This document shows, piece by piece, positions 8,468 through 17,845 of a DNA stretch of 57,382 nucleotides (position 1 is its first letter; every line of letters begins with the position of its first letter). The stretch lies in assembly GCA_013696395.1 (NCBI GenBank), contig JACCYQ010000039.1:1-57382 (forward strand), read 5' to 3'. The DNA is from Chitinophagaceae bacterium (lineage in GTDB: Bacteria; Bacteroidota; Bacteroidia; Chitinophagales; Chitinophagaceae). A program made the translations under genes and the position numbers. Below the pieces are notes generated by a model. The model saw only the letters and a program-made list of their open reading frames with translations, was not told the DNA's origin and searched no databases.

Positions 8468-9715
8468 TTATTCCTTTATTCGAATGCGATTAGGAGTATC
8501 GGTGCCATTCACCAATGACGTAGTGGCTATTATTATTCCCTCCACAGTATTTGCAATATTTTCCATATCTACAATTTCAGTTTCATCACAGACCTGGTGG
8601 TAACATTTGCTTGAATCATCTGCTGTCATTATAGTATGCGCAGGTACACCCATAAGAGCGAAAGGATAATTGTCCGAACGCTTAAAGAGATTTCGATTTT
8701 CATCATAATCCCTAAATACTTTATAGCCACTACCGTTTAAATTCTGGGAAAAAATCTGGAAAAGTTCACTATTTCCGGAACCTGTTAACATGAATCCCTT
8801 CTTTTTATATTGCGAGATACCAACCATATCCATATTTATTTGGGCAATGATATTATCCGTATCTAATTTTTTTACTAAATCTTTTGAGCCAAGGAGACCC
8901 AATTCTTCGCCTGAGAAAGCACAGAAAATGAGTGTTCGTGCATTGTCATTTTTTTCAGCGAAGTACTTTGCTAACATGATAAGTGCAGCTGTACCCGAAG
9001 CATTATCATTGGCTCCATTGTAAATAGAATCACGGCGAGATCTTTTGGGGGGTATATGGTCATAATGAGCGGAATAAAGTATAACCTCCTCCGGATATTT
9101 ATTACCAGGCAATATGCCAACAATATTCATCAATACTTCTTCAGAGGATGGTTGAATGGTAAGTTTAGCACTAATTGGGAGTTCCTGGTTTTTTACTATC
9201 AAAATTGGTTTTCGCGGTTGACCAGGAGGTAAGTTTAAAGATTGTACCCACATTTCTTCATCTGTTTCAAAATTTAGCAACTGGGAAAGGGAATCATTAA
9301 ATAGTAAAAACCAATCTGATTCCGAAGGAAAGAAATTAAATTTTTTGTATTGAAAAGTATCAAAAACCACAAAAAAAGAAGCTGATAATAATTGGTAATG
9401 ATCATTATTAATTTTCTGTTTGTTAATCTCCAGGTCATAAAAAATGGAAGGTTGTAATTTAAAATTAACTGGAATAGCAAAATGATTATAACCAGGTATG
9501 GTTTTAAGGCCGATTGAATCAAAATGCTTCTCAATAAAACCGGCAGCAATCTGTAATTCTGGCTTGTAATTCCCTCTCCCTTTTAAACTATCTGAAGCAA
9601 GAAAAGAAACAATATCACCAGCTAATTTAATGGATTCCTTTTTCCCTGGTAATTGAGCATATGCATAAGGACTAAGCAACCCAAAAAATAAGAAAAATAA
9701 TAACCGACAAATCAT
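8468..9715 (-). CDS. Secreted M28-family zinc peptidase, paralogue A
   Basis: Exported metallopeptidase of 415 residues. It starts with a cleavable signal peptide (MICRLLFFLFFGLLSPYAYAQ). The M28 zinc centre is visible: His in YSAHYDHI, the bridging Asp in NDNASGTAAL, the Glu-Glu pair in SGEELGLLGS, Asp in NMDMVG and a late His in KCYHQVCDE. The family contains aminopeptidases and related enzymes that act on peptides in the periplasm or outside the cell. The N-terminal roughly 190 residues are a less conserved leading region. A second M28 gene lies 27 bases upstream on the same strand. Confidence 0.9.
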   Translation of the reverse strand: MICRLLFFLFFGLLSPYAYAQLPGKKESIKLAGDIVSFLASDSLKGRGNYKPELQIAAGFIEKHFDSIGLKTIPGYNHFAIPVNFKLQPSIFYDLEINKQKINNDHYQLLSASFFVVFDTFQYKKFNFFPSESDWFLLFNDSLSQLLNFETDEEMWVQSLNLPPGQPRKPILIVKNQELPISAKLTIQPSSEEVLMNIVGILPGNKYPEEVILYSAHYDHIPPKRSRRDSIYNGANDNASGTAALIMLAKYFAEKNDNARTLIFCAFSGEELGLLGSKDLVKKLDTDNIIAQINMDMVGISQYKKKGFMLTGSGNSELFQIFSQNLNGSGYKVFRDYDENRNLFKRSDNYPFALMGVPAHTIMTADDSSKCYHQVCDETEIVDMENIANTVEGIIIATTSLVNGTDTPNRIRIKE

Positions 9716-9742
9716 TCAAATTTTTTACCAGATTATTTCCAA

Positions 9743-11029
9743 TTATCGTAGTTCATTTACGTTTACCCGTGATGGTGAGTCTTCCCCACTTACAATACTC
9801 CGGGCACTGAGAATAATACTTTTAATAATAGAAGTCATATTTTTCAAATCCAGTGTTTCAATTTCATCACTGGGTTTATGATAATGGGGTTCGTCTTCCA
9901 TTTTGGCAGTTGAAATAGTATGTGCGGGTACCCCTAATCTTGCAAGCGTCGCATTATCAGAACGATAAAATAATTGTTGATCAGGATAAGGATCGGGGTG
10001 AAATGTGAAGTTGGTACCCCTGAGATTTTTTTCCAATATTTTTCCCATATCCGTTTTGTCATAACCTGTTATAAAAGCTGAATTACGGCCCCACTTAGAC
10101 TCAGTGCCGACCATTTCAATGTTAAACATAGCCGATACTTTTTCGGGATTGATGCGGGTAGAAAAATAACTTGAGCCAAAACCACCCGACTCTTCAGCTG
10201 TAAATGCTACAAACACCAGCGTGCGTTCATTATTATTGCGTTTTTTATAATAATCAGCCAACATGATAACAGCCGTAACACCAGAGGCATCATCGTTTGC
10301 TCCATTATAAATGCTGTCTCCATTTATGGGCTTACCAATGCCAACATGATCATAATGCGCAGAAAAAATAACGAATTCATCATTCTTACTTTTTCCGGGG
10401 AGTATACTCACTATATTGGCCATGGGTAATTCATATATATTATGCTGGGCTTCTACTTCCCAGGTGCTGGCTTCATCATTATGTAGTATAAAAATAACCT
10501 GGTTGGGTGATTTAAATAATTGCCTTTTAAAACCTGTTAAACGGTTAAAAGAAGAAGAAAAGCTTTCATCTACCATTACCAACATATTTTTATTGGCTGC
10601 CATATAGTTGGAAGCTTCTTTGAAAAGATTAGCACCTTCGCTGATCCGCACCTTCAGGTAACCATCTTTATCAGTTGCTTTAATGGAAGGCTGCGATGTA
10701 ATTACAATCACTTTTTTATCATCAAGTTCTGCTCCATTTAAGCTTGCTTTCAAACCCAAAAACCTGGGACTTACCATAACAAACTCCTGGCGAAAATTCT
10801 TTATACCTTCCAGGCTTTGTAACCCAGCTTTTTTAAATTCACCAGCAATAAATGATGCGGCCTTTTCAATACCTGGTGTATTGACCATTCTACCCAACAT
10901 ATCATCTGATGAAAGAATTTTTTGAATACGGGTTACCTCGCTTACGTTAATAATATTTTCAACGTTTGTCTGTGCAACTAATATATAACCCGCAGCAATA
11001 AACGAAAGTAAAATGAGTATTTTTTTCAT
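9743..11029 (-). CDS. Secreted M28-family zinc peptidase, paralogue B
   Basis: Exported M28 metallopeptidase of 428 residues. I chose the ATG at 11029, which gives the standard signal-peptide start MKKILILLSFIAAG. An in-frame ATG six codons earlier (11047) is possible but would place hydrophobic residues ahead of MKK. Zinc ligands are in FSAHYDHVG, NGANDDASG, TAEESGGFG, NIEMVG (Glu where paralogue A has Asp) and PHYHKPSDE. Its similarity to the downstream gene suggests an old tandem duplication. The two probably share a transcript and process peptides in the envelope or outside. Confidence 0.9.
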   Translation of the reverse strand: MKKILILLSFIAAGYILVAQTNVENIINVSEVTRIQKILSSDDMLGRMVNTPGIEKAASFIAGEFKKAGLQSLEGIKNFRQEFVMVSPRFLGLKASLNGAELDDKKVIVITSQPSIKATDKDGYLKVRISEGANLFKEASNYMAANKNMLVMVDESFSSSFNRLTGFKRQLFKSPNQVIFILHNDEASTWEVEAQHNIYELPMANIVSILPGKSKNDEFVIFSAHYDHVGIGKPINGDSIYNGANDDASGVTAVIMLADYYKKRNNNERTLVFVAFTAEESGGFGSSYFSTRINPEKVSAMFNIEMVGTESKWGRNSAFITGYDKTDMGKILEKNLRGTNFTFHPDPYPDQQLFYRSDNATLARLGVPAHTISTAKMEDEPHYHKPSDEIETLDLKNMTSIIKSIILSARSIVSGEDSPSRVNVNELR

Positions 11030-11091
11030 AGAGAATAAAATCAACATCTTTAATAATTAAACCTATTATTCCTGCTACCTGATTTACAGTT

Positions 11092-11823
11092 TTACAGGCT
11101 CATCATTTCTTTAAATTTTACAGTTTGCCGGCGGCTTACTTCAATTTTTTCACCACCCTTTAATTCCAGCAAAAGACCACCATTAAAATATGGTTCAATT
11201 TTATCAATCATTCTAAGGTTCACAATATGTTTCCTGTTTGCCCGGAAAAACATTTTCTCATCCAACCTTTCTTCCAGCGCATTTAAGGATTTCAAAATAA
11301 GTGGCTTATTTCCAGCAAAGAATACTTTGGCATAATTACCTACACTTTCAAACAATCGTATTTCAGTCAATTTTACAAACCAACATCTTTCGCCATCTTT
11401 TACAAAAACCTGATCATGCTCATTTAACATACTTTGATTGAAATTTTCTCCCACCAAATTTTGTTCCTTGGGTACTGATGTCAGTTGAAGCTTATGAATG
11501 GCATCAGCCAGCCTTTTAGGTTCAATAGGTTTTAAAAGGTAATCTAACGCATTAACTTCAAAAGCTTTTAAAGCATATTCATCATATGCAGTGGTAAAAA
11601 TTACCTGGGGTGATTTTTCCAATTCTGATAACATATCGAAACCTGTTTTACCCGGCATCTGGATATCCAGGAAAATCAGGTCTGGTCTTAATAATTCGAT
11701 TTTTTGAATACCTTCCTGTGCATTGGCGGCTTCATCTATGACTTCTACTTCAGGAAAATCCTGTAGCAGTTTTTTAAGTTCAGTACGTGCAAGCCTTTCA
11801 TCATCAATAATGATTGCTCTCAT
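11092..11823 (-). CDS. LytTR-family response regulator
   Basis: Two-component response regulator of 243 residues. The receiver domain (about 1-120) has the acidic pocket IIDDE, the phospho-acceptor Asp53 in FLDIQMPG and Lys98 in YLLKPIEP. The C-terminal LytTR DNA-binding domain (about 140-243) ends in FRANRKHIVNLRMI and SRRQTVKFKEM, characteristic of this fold. It lies 11 bases downstream of its histidine kinase on the same strand, so the two are one operon and almost certainly one signalling pair. Targets are unknown; in Bacteroidota such pairs often control envelope or nutrient genes. Confidence 0.95.
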   Translation of the reverse strand: MRAIIIDDERLARTELKKLLQDFPEVEVIDEAANAQEGIQKIELLRPDLIFLDIQMPGKTGFDMLSELEKSPQVIFTTAYDEYALKAFEVNALDYLLKPIEPKRLADAIHKLQLTSVPKEQNLVGENFNQSMLNEHDQVFVKDGERCWFVKLTEIRLFESVGNYAKVFFAGNKPLILKSLNALEERLDEKMFFRANRKHIVNLRMIDKIEPYFNGGLLLELKGGEKIEVSRRQTVKFKEMMSL

Positions 11824-11834
11824 GTGTGTTAGTT

Positions 11835-12878
11835 TTAAAATGTGTCAACGGGTAATAGTACTTTAGCTTCTACAAGAAAAGGATCTATTTGCCGTATATC
11901 GAAACTGGCCTTTGATCCGTATAATAAATTTAACCTGTTTTGTGTACTGGAAATGCCAAATCCTTCAGATTGTGTATGCCCATTTAAAAAACCGGTATTT
12001 TGAACTGCCAGCTCATGAAAATTATCCTTAAAATCAGAGGTAATCTTAACAACCCCGCCTTTTATTTGTTTACTAATACCATGTTTGATGGCATTCTCCA
12101 CCAGGGTTTGTAACATCATGGGGGGTACAGGCTGATTTAAAGTATCTTCATCTATATCATATTCAACTTGTAAACGATCTTCAAAGCGCATATTTTCTAA
12201 TGCCAGGTAATCCTTTACAATGTTCAATTCTCTTTCAAAGGGAACAGTTTCCATTTTTTCTGTTTGCAAACTGCTGCGAAGTATATTACTGAGTTCTGTG
12301 ATAGCATTTCGGGCTCTTTTAGGATTTTCATCTATCAGGGCTCGGATGCTATTGAGTGCGTTGAATATAAAATGAGGATTTATATGTGCTTTTATAGTGT
12401 TCAGTTCCAAACTTTTTACTAACGCTTCAAGTTGAAGTGTATCCAATTGTTGCTTCCTGCTTTTTTGTACATAGTGATAAATAAAATAGATGCAATTCCA
12501 GATAAAAAGGTAAATAAAAGTATTAAAAGTATTTACCAGTAACTGCCCAAAAAAAGTATAGGTATTTCTTTCACCTTGTAACTGGAGTGCCTGGTATACA
12601 GCCACTTCAATCAATGCCAGGACGATAGAAAACACGAATGTGATGAGTATAAATCCAGGTATCTGAACATTCAGAGGTTTGATGAGTAAGTCAATACGTA
12701 AAATAATCCATCGCATTAAATGGGTAAAAATAATACCCATCAAAAGGAAGATAAGTAAGCGATTAACAAACAGGTTGTTGATCTTATCGAATGTAAGAGC
12801 AAAAAATATGTTTATCAGTGCAAACAATCCCCACCCCACCAGTTGAAACAACCAATACCTTTTATGACCTATTTGCAT
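11835..12878 (-). CDS. LytS/YehU-type sensor histidine kinase
   Basis: Membrane histidine kinase of 347 residues. The N-terminal part has four predicted membrane helices (about 12-30, 40-60, 74-96 and 115-137) with little periplasmic sequence. This suggests it senses something in or near the membrane. The PF06580-type kinase core has HINPHFIFNALNSI (phospho-acceptor His169 in NPHF). The ATP-binding domain has an N-box (LVENAIKHG) and a G-box (GFGISSTQNRL). It is the partner of the LytTR regulator directly downstream. A TAnnTTTG element sits only seven bases before the start codon. Confidence 0.94.
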   Translation of the reverse strand: MQIGHKRYWLFQLVGWGLFALINIFFALTFDKINNLFVNRLLIFLLMGIIFTHLMRWIILRIDLLIKPLNVQIPGFILITFVFSIVLALIEVAVYQALQLQGERNTYTFFGQLLVNTFNTFIYLFIWNCIYFIYHYVQKSRKQQLDTLQLEALVKSLELNTIKAHINPHFIFNALNSIRALIDENPKRARNAITELSNILRSSLQTEKMETVPFERELNIVKDYLALENMRFEDRLQVEYDIDEDTLNQPVPPMMLQTLVENAIKHGISKQIKGGVVKITSDFKDNFHELAVQNTGFLNGHTQSEGFGISSTQNRLNLLYGSKASFDIRQIDPFLVEAKVLLPVDTF

Positions 12879-12885
12879 ATAATTA

Positions 12886-12893
12886 CAAAACTA
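12886..12893 (-). promoter_or_regulatory. -7-like element (TAGTTTTG) abutting the histidine kinase start
   Basis: On the minus strand TAGTTTTG ends seven bases before the kinase ATG. If used, transcription would start at or very near the start codon. No TTTG box at the usual spacing is clear. Confidence 0.4.
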
Positions 12894-13122
12894 AACTATT
12901 CAGATAACGCAATTCTCCTCAAATATACCAGTGGAAAAATAGCGATTACCAGTGGAATGAAAGTCCAAAACACGAGGTAATATTACTAAAAATTAACACG
13001 GGAATTAAAGGTCCTTTAAATTTTTATTAACGATCAGCATTTTGGGCATTCTTGTTAATTACCCCCAGAGAACTCCATTCTATAGAGGGAAAAGATTATT
13101 TTTACAGCTAAACTTCAGCTGA

Positions 13123-15054
13123 ATGGAAATCATTCCCGGCCCTTTATTGAAAGATATTAATTCGCCAGCGGATCTAAAAACAATTCCAAAAGAAAAATTA
13201 CACCAGGTTTGTGATGAATTACGTCAATACATCATTGATGTTGTAAGCGTTCATGGAGGCCATTTTGCAGCCAGCTTAGGCGTCGTTGAACTTACTGTTG
13301 CCCTTCATTACATTTACCATACACCATATGATCAATTAGTTTGGGATGTTGGTCACCAGGCATATGGCCATAAAATTCTTACTGGTCGCCGGGATAATTT
13401 TATGACGAATCGAAAATATAATGGCCTTAGTGGTTTCCCTAAACGTGGCGAAAGTGAATATGATACTTTCGGGGTCGGGCATTCATCCACATCTATTTCT
13501 GCAGCATTAGGAATGGCAATGGCTTCAAAATATAATAAAGAAAATCGCAAAGTAGCTGCTGTAATAGGTGATGGCGCTATGACTGCCGGCCTTGCATTTG
13601 AAGCCCTGAATCATGCTGGAGTAGCGGATACGGATATGCTGGTTGTGTTGAATGATAATTGCATGAGTATTGATCCTAATGTTGGCGCTTTGAAAGAATA
13701 CCTGACGGATATTGTTACCTCTCCAACCTATAATAAAGTAAAAGATGATGTCTGGAAACTATTAGGGAAGTTACCTGTAGGCAAAAATTTTAGTCGTGCC
13801 ATGGCACACAAACTGACTGAAGGTTTAAAGGGTATGCTGAGTAGCAGCGCTAATTTGTTCGAAGCTTTGGGTATGCGGTATTTTGGTCCTATTGATGGAC
13901 ATAATATCACTAAACTGGTAGATACGCTGAAAGATCTTCGTGAAATTCCGGGACCCAAAATATTACATATAGTAACGGTAAAAGGTAAAGGCTATTCATT
14001 GGCTGAAAAAGAACAAACTATTTGGCATGCTCCCGGCTTATTTGATAAAGTAACCGGCGAAATAGTAAAAAAGAACTTTGAAAAACCGCAACCTCCAAAA
14101 TACCAGGATGTTTTTGGATATACTATAATAGAACTGGCTGAGCAAAATGAAAAAATATTTGGCATTACTCCTGCTATGCCAAGTGGTTCTTCATTGAAAT
14201 ATATGATGGCGAAAATGCCTGATCGGGCTTTTGATGTTGGAATTTGCGAACAACATGCTGTAACCTTGAGTGCAGGTATGGCTACACAAGGTATGAGGGT
14301 ATATTGTAACATCTACTCCTCCTTCATGCAAAGAGCCTATGACCAGGTTGTGCATGATGTTGCCATACAAAAATTACCCGTTATATTTTGCCTGGACCGG
14401 GCAGGATTGGTTGGAGAAGATGGGCCCACGCATCATGGTGCATACGACATAGCTTATATGCGTTGTATTCCAAACATGATTGTATCTGCACCCATGAATG
14501 AAAAGGAATTACGCAATATTATGTACACGGCTCAACTGGAAAAAATAAATTCACCTATTGTTATCCGTTATCCCCGTGGGGAAGGTGTAATGACGGATTG
14601 GAAAACACCGTTTGAAGAAATAGAAATTGGCAAAGGAAGAAAGATAAAAGATGGGAAAGAAGTGGCTATTTTATCCTTCGGCCACCCGGGTAATTTCGCA
14701 GGTTCAGCCATCCGCGATGTAAAAGCGGAAGGACTTGACCCTGCACATTATGACATGCGTTTTGCAAAACCTCTGGACGAAGAAATGCTTCACGAGGTTT
14801 TTAGCAAATTCAAAAAGATTATTACGGTTGAAGATGGCACCATAGTAGGAGGTTTTGGATCAGCAGTTCTGGAATTTATGAATGAACATAAATATTCAGC
14901 TGAGATTAAGATGCTGGGTATTCCAGACAGAATCGTTGAACATGGCACATTAAAAGAATTGCACCGTGAATGTGGTTATGATGCTACAGCTATCATAGAA
15001 ACACTAAGGGAAATGATGGATACTTCCGTTTCTGTTAGTGATCTTTTTGGCTGA
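13123..15054 (+). CDS. dxs: 1-deoxy-D-xylulose-5-phosphate synthase
   Basis: Thiamine-diphosphate enzyme of 643 residues. It condenses pyruvate with glyceraldehyde-3-phosphate, the first step of the MEP isoprenoid pathway. Visible motifs are DVGHQAYGHKILTGR, the diphosphate-binding GDGAMTAG to VVLNDN, ICEQHAV with the cofactor-activating Glu, and EDGPTHHGAYD. The C-terminal transketolase domain ends in ITVEDGTIVGGFGSAV. Length is normal. It is a single-gene unit followed by a clear terminator. It supplies precursors for quinones, undecaprenyl phosphate and the GGGP synthase substrate encoded about 5 kb upstream. Confidence 0.98.
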   Translation: MEIIPGPLLKDINSPADLKTIPKEKLHQVCDELRQYIIDVVSVHGGHFAASLGVVELTVALHYIYHTPYDQLVWDVGHQAYGHKILTGRRDNFMTNRKYNGLSGFPKRGESEYDTFGVGHSSTSISAALGMAMASKYNKENRKVAAVIGDGAMTAGLAFEALNHAGVADTDMLVVLNDNCMSIDPNVGALKEYLTDIVTSPTYNKVKDDVWKLLGKLPVGKNFSRAMAHKLTEGLKGMLSSSANLFEALGMRYFGPIDGHNITKLVDTLKDLREIPGPKILHIVTVKGKGYSLAEKEQTIWHAPGLFDKVTGEIVKKNFEKPQPPKYQDVFGYTIIELAEQNEKIFGITPAMPSGSSLKYMMAKMPDRAFDVGICEQHAVTLSAGMATQGMRVYCNIYSSFMQRAYDQVVHDVAIQKLPVIFCLDRAGLVGEDGPTHHGAYDIAYMRCIPNMIVSAPMNEKELRNIMYTAQLEKINSPIVIRYPRGEGVMTDWKTPFEEIEIGKGRKIKDGKEVAILSFGHPGNFAGSAIRDVKAEGLDPAHYDMRFAKPLDEEMLHEVFSKFKKIITVEDGTIVGGFGSAVLEFMNEHKYSAEIKMLGIPDRIVEHGTLKELHRECGYDATAIIETLREMMDTSVSVSDLFG

Positions 15055-15079
15055 TAATAAAGTCTTGTCAAAAAAATAT

Positions 15080-15106
15080 AAGCCAGCACTATGTACTGGC
15101 TTTTTT
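15080..15106 (+). terminator. Intrinsic terminator after dxs
   Basis: AAGCCAG (15080-15086) pairs with CTGGCTT (15096-15102) and is followed by a T-run. Confidence 0.85.
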
Positions 15107-15178
15107 ATTTCATCTGATTAATTTTTAAAGCAACAATAAAGAACCTAACGAATCTTTTGCAAAGATTTTTATTATAGA

Positions 15179-15592
15179 TTATGCCAATGCAGCTTCTATA
15201 CTAATATTAATACTTAAAGCTTTGCTTACCGGGCAACTTTCTTTTGCTTTGTTTGCCAGCTCCTTAAATTTTTCTCCATCTAATCCAGGCACTGTTGCTT
15301 TTACATCCAGGTGACTTTCAGTGATCGAACCATTGTCAAGGGAAATGGTGCATTTTGTTTCAATACTATCTGGTGTAAAGCCAGCTTCACCTAAAACAAA
15401 ACTTAATTTCATAGAAAAACATCCTGCATGGGCAGCTGCTATTAATTCCTCTGGATTAGTACCTGTACCTTCTTCAAATCTACTTTTATAAGAATACTGC
15501 GCATCTGAAAAGGCACCGGTTTGTGAGCTCAACGTACCTGTACCTTCTTTACCTGTTCCAATCCATTTTGCTGTAGCAAATCTTTTTTTCAT
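15179..15592 (-). CDS. OsmC-family peroxiredoxin
   Basis: Thiol peroxidase of 137 residues of the OsmC/Ohr superfamily, which reduces organic or hydrogen peroxides in the cytoplasm. The two reactive cysteines are in HAGCFSM and ESCPVSKAL, and the conserved Glu of NPEEL is present. Length and the N-terminal KKRFATAKWIGTGKEGTG region fit the OsmC rather than the Ohr branch. It lies 22 bases after scpA on the same strand, so the two may be cotranscribed, although no functional link is obvious. Confidence 0.92.
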   Translation of the reverse strand: MKKRFATAKWIGTGKEGTGTLSSQTGAFSDAQYSYKSRFEEGTGTNPEELIAAAHAGCFSMKLSFVLGEAGFTPDSIETKCTISLDNGSITESHLDVKATVPGLDGEKFKELANKAKESCPVSKALSINISIEAALA

Positions 15593-15614
15593 GATCTTTT
15601 ATTTATTGTGGTTA

Positions 15615-16394
15615 TTAAATATCCATTGCTGTTAAAGGCAGCCTGTCTTCAGGTTCTATGTATTCAATTAAAAAATTGTTCTTCCCTTCTCCAATCATTA
15701 TTTTTAAAAACTTTTGTTGTACCAGCTCCAATAAGGAAAGGAAAAGAAAAATCGCATGCACCCTGTTCTCACATGGTTCGAATATTTTTTCGAATGAAAC
15801 ATTTTTTTCTGTACCTGCAACCGAGAGCATATACTCACGGCTTTTTTCCATGCTATAGTTATATTGAACAACCGTGTGCACGGGTATATTGAAACGATCC
15901 TGGTACCGCAACATCACCTTTTCAAAACTTTTCATTAGTTTGAATAAAGTGATATTCTGTATTTCTGTTCCTTCCCCGGCATCTTCGCCAATATTGGAAA
16001 GCTCCTTTTGGATATTTCCTCTTTTAACCATCAGCATACGTACCGCCTCCATATCAGCCATTTTAGCAGAAGCTTCTTTATATTTTTTATATTCCAGGAT
16101 TTTATCAATCAATTCCTGCCGGGGATCAATTTCATTGCCTTGATCATCAATTTCTTTACGCGGTATCAACATTTTTGCTTTTATGCGCATAAGAGTAGAA
16201 ATAAACAAAATAAATTCACTCGAAAGTTCAATATTCAGAGATTCCTGTTTGTGGATATAATCTAAAAAATCATTTATTATCTCCGTAATGGGTATATTAT
16301 AAATATCCAGTTCATCTCTTTCTATAAAAAAAAGTAACAGGTCGAAAGGGCCTTCAAATTGTGGAAGTTTGATCTGGTACTGGGCATTGTTCAC
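15615..16394 (-). CDS. scpA: Segregation and condensation protein A
   Basis: Kleisin subunit of the bacterial SMC-ScpAB condensin, which helps organise and segregate the chromosome. The 259-residue protein opens with FEGPFDLLLFFIERDELDIY, the ScpA N-terminal signature. A middle helical region and a C-terminal winged-helix-like end (about 210-259) follow. The start codon is GTG, chosen because it places the FEGPFDLL motif at the usual distance. No scpB or smc is next to it. It is separated from mscL by a terminator hairpin and lies directly upstream of the OsmC gene. Confidence 0.93.
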   Translation of the reverse strand: MNNAQYQIKLPQFEGPFDLLLFFIERDELDIYNIPITEIINDFLDYIHKQESLNIELSSEFILFISTLMRIKAKMLIPRKEIDDQGNEIDPRQELIDKILEYKKYKEASAKMADMEAVRMLMVKRGNIQKELSNIGEDAGEGTEIQNITLFKLMKSFEKVMLRYQDRFNIPVHTVVQYNYSMEKSREYMLSVAGTEKNVSFEKIFEPCENRVHAIFLFLSLLELVQQKFLKIMIGEGKNNFLIEYIEPEDRLPLTAMDI

Positions 16395-16417
16395 GGTGCT
16401 ATCATTTTAATTAAAAA

Positions 16418-16453
16418 GACATCCTGGAAGATTGTCCACCTTTCCGGGATGTC
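16418..16453 (-). terminator. Intrinsic terminator after mscL
   Basis: A 12-base-pair stem pairs GACATCCTGGAA (16418-16429) with TTCCGGGATGTC (16442-16453), with one G-T pair. Read on the minus strand it is followed by TTTTT, fitting a stop for mscL before scpA. Confidence 0.8.
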
Positions 16454-16534
16454 AAAAGTATATAATTTAACTTGCTAAAGCAGGATACATACTTAAAAAA
16501 ACAAGTCCATTTTCAGGGGTGATCTATCAGATAT

Positions 16535-16969
16535 TTATTTTTTTAGCTGATCCCTGATCTCCATTAACAATTTATCTGTAAGTGAGGGTTCCGGAGCCGC
16601 AGCCACCTCGGCCTCTTGTTTTTTCTTCATGGAATTGATTGCCCTGATAATTAAAAACATCACGAATGCAATAATGATAAAATCTATAACTGCTGTTACA
16701 AATGCACCCCATTTGATAGACACTTCAGTCACTGCTGCACTAATTTCGTTTCCAGATGAATCTATGACAGGTTCAGTTCCTTCTTTTAAAACATACTTTT
16801 TTTCAGCCAGGTCAAAATCACCTAATAACATACCAACCAAAGGCATAACGACACCTTCATTTAAAGATGTTACAACTTTACCGAAAGAAGCACCCATAAC
16901 AAAAGCAACTGCTATATCAACCAGGTTGCCCTTCATAGCAAATTCTTTATATTCTTTGAGCATTCCCAT
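16535..16969 (-). CDS. mscL: Large-conductance mechanosensitive channel
   Basis: Inner-membrane channel of 144 residues that opens under membrane tension to release solutes during osmotic downshock. The N-terminus (LKEYKEFAMKGNLVDIA then VAFVMGASFGKVVTSL) matches the MscL N-helix and first membrane helix. A periplasmic loop with an extra YVLKEGTEPVIDSSGNE segment follows, then the second helix (VIDFIIIAFVMFLIIRAIN) and a charged C-terminal helix (LTDKLLMEIRDQLKK). It is a single-gene unit with its own terminator. Confidence 0.96.
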   Translation of the reverse strand: MGMLKEYKEFAMKGNLVDIAVAFVMGASFGKVVTSLNEGVVMPLVGMLLGDFDLAEKKYVLKEGTEPVIDSSGNEISAAVTEVSIKWGAFVTAVIDFIIIAFVMFLIIRAINSMKKKQEAEVAAAPEPSLTDKLLMEIRDQLKK

Positions 16970-17010
16970 AAATTAATTTTTTAAACTATTTTAATACATT
17001 TTGATAAATC

Positions 17011-17757
17011 TTATTTTTTCATGCCCGGGTATTTCATGTCAAAACTTTGAAGTGTTTCATGGAGCATTACAGCAACCAGATATTCCTTGTACCAATTCTG
17101 GTCGGCAGGAATTATATTCCATGGTATTTCATTACAAATTTCAAATGCATCTTCATATGCATGCATATACTTATCCCAAACTTTAGCTTCTTCAAAATCC
17201 TGTTCGTTATATTTCCATTGTTTGGCAGGATTACTTATTCTCTCGTTTAATCTTTCCTGTTGTTCTTCAGTAGAAACGTGAAGATAAAATTTGAGTATGG
17301 TTGTATTATTATGTTCAGTTAATAATCGTTCAAAATCGTTTATGGCCTTCATCCGCTTCATAGCAGTTTCATCATCACACCAACCTTTGACGCGTGTGAT
17401 CAGTACATCCTCGTAATGAGACCGGTTGAATATCTGGATGATTCCTTTAGGAGGAGAATGCTTATGTATGCGCCATAAAAAATCATGAGAAAGTTCTTCC
17501 TCCGTAGGGCCTTTGAATGATCTAACGCGTACTCCCTGCGGATTCAAATTGCCAAAAACATCACGGATCAAACCATCCTTACCTCCTGCATCCATAGCCT
17601 GTAAAACAACGAGTATGGAATGTTTTCCCTCAGCAAATAAAAGATTTTGCAAGTCATCCAGTTCTTCCAGTATGGTTATGGTTTTTTTCTTAGTCGCTTC
17701 TTTACCAAACTCTTTTGGCGCCCTTGATGAAAGTTCAGATAATTTGATCCTTGACAT
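17011..17757 (-). CDS. Polyphosphate kinase 2 family protein
   Basis: Cytoplasmic kinase of 248 residues of the PPK2 family, which uses polyphosphate to phosphorylate nucleoside mono- or diphosphates, or runs in reverse. Walker A is in AMDAGGKDG, the Walker B/catalytic segment in FNRSHYEDVL, and the lid region contains KQWKYNE with basic residues. Length is that of a single-domain PPK2. Whether it prefers AMP, ADP or GDP (class I, II or III) cannot be settled by eye. It lies next to mscL, but nothing links the two genes by function. Confidence 0.93.
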   Translation of the reverse strand: MSRIKLSELSSRAPKEFGKEATKKKTITILEELDDLQNLLFAEGKHSILVVLQAMDAGGKDGLIRDVFGNLNPQGVRVRSFKGPTEEELSHDFLWRIHKHSPPKGIIQIFNRSHYEDVLITRVKGWCDDETAMKRMKAINDFERLLTEHNNTTILKFYLHVSTEEQQERLNERISNPAKQWKYNEQDFEEAKVWDKYMHAYEDAFEICNEIPWNIIPADQNWYKEYLVAVMLHETLQSFDMKYPGMKK

Positions 17758-17845
17758 ACTTTTTTTTGAAAGCTACTTTATTGAATTCAAAAATTCAAAT
17801 GACTGATCATTATAATTCCCAGACCTTTGCACTCTTTTTTTAACT

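Noticed and set aside
15776-15800. tRNA T-arm-like GGTTCGAAT sequence
   Set aside because: It lies inside scpA, and no cloverleaf can be built around it. No tRNA was found in the window.
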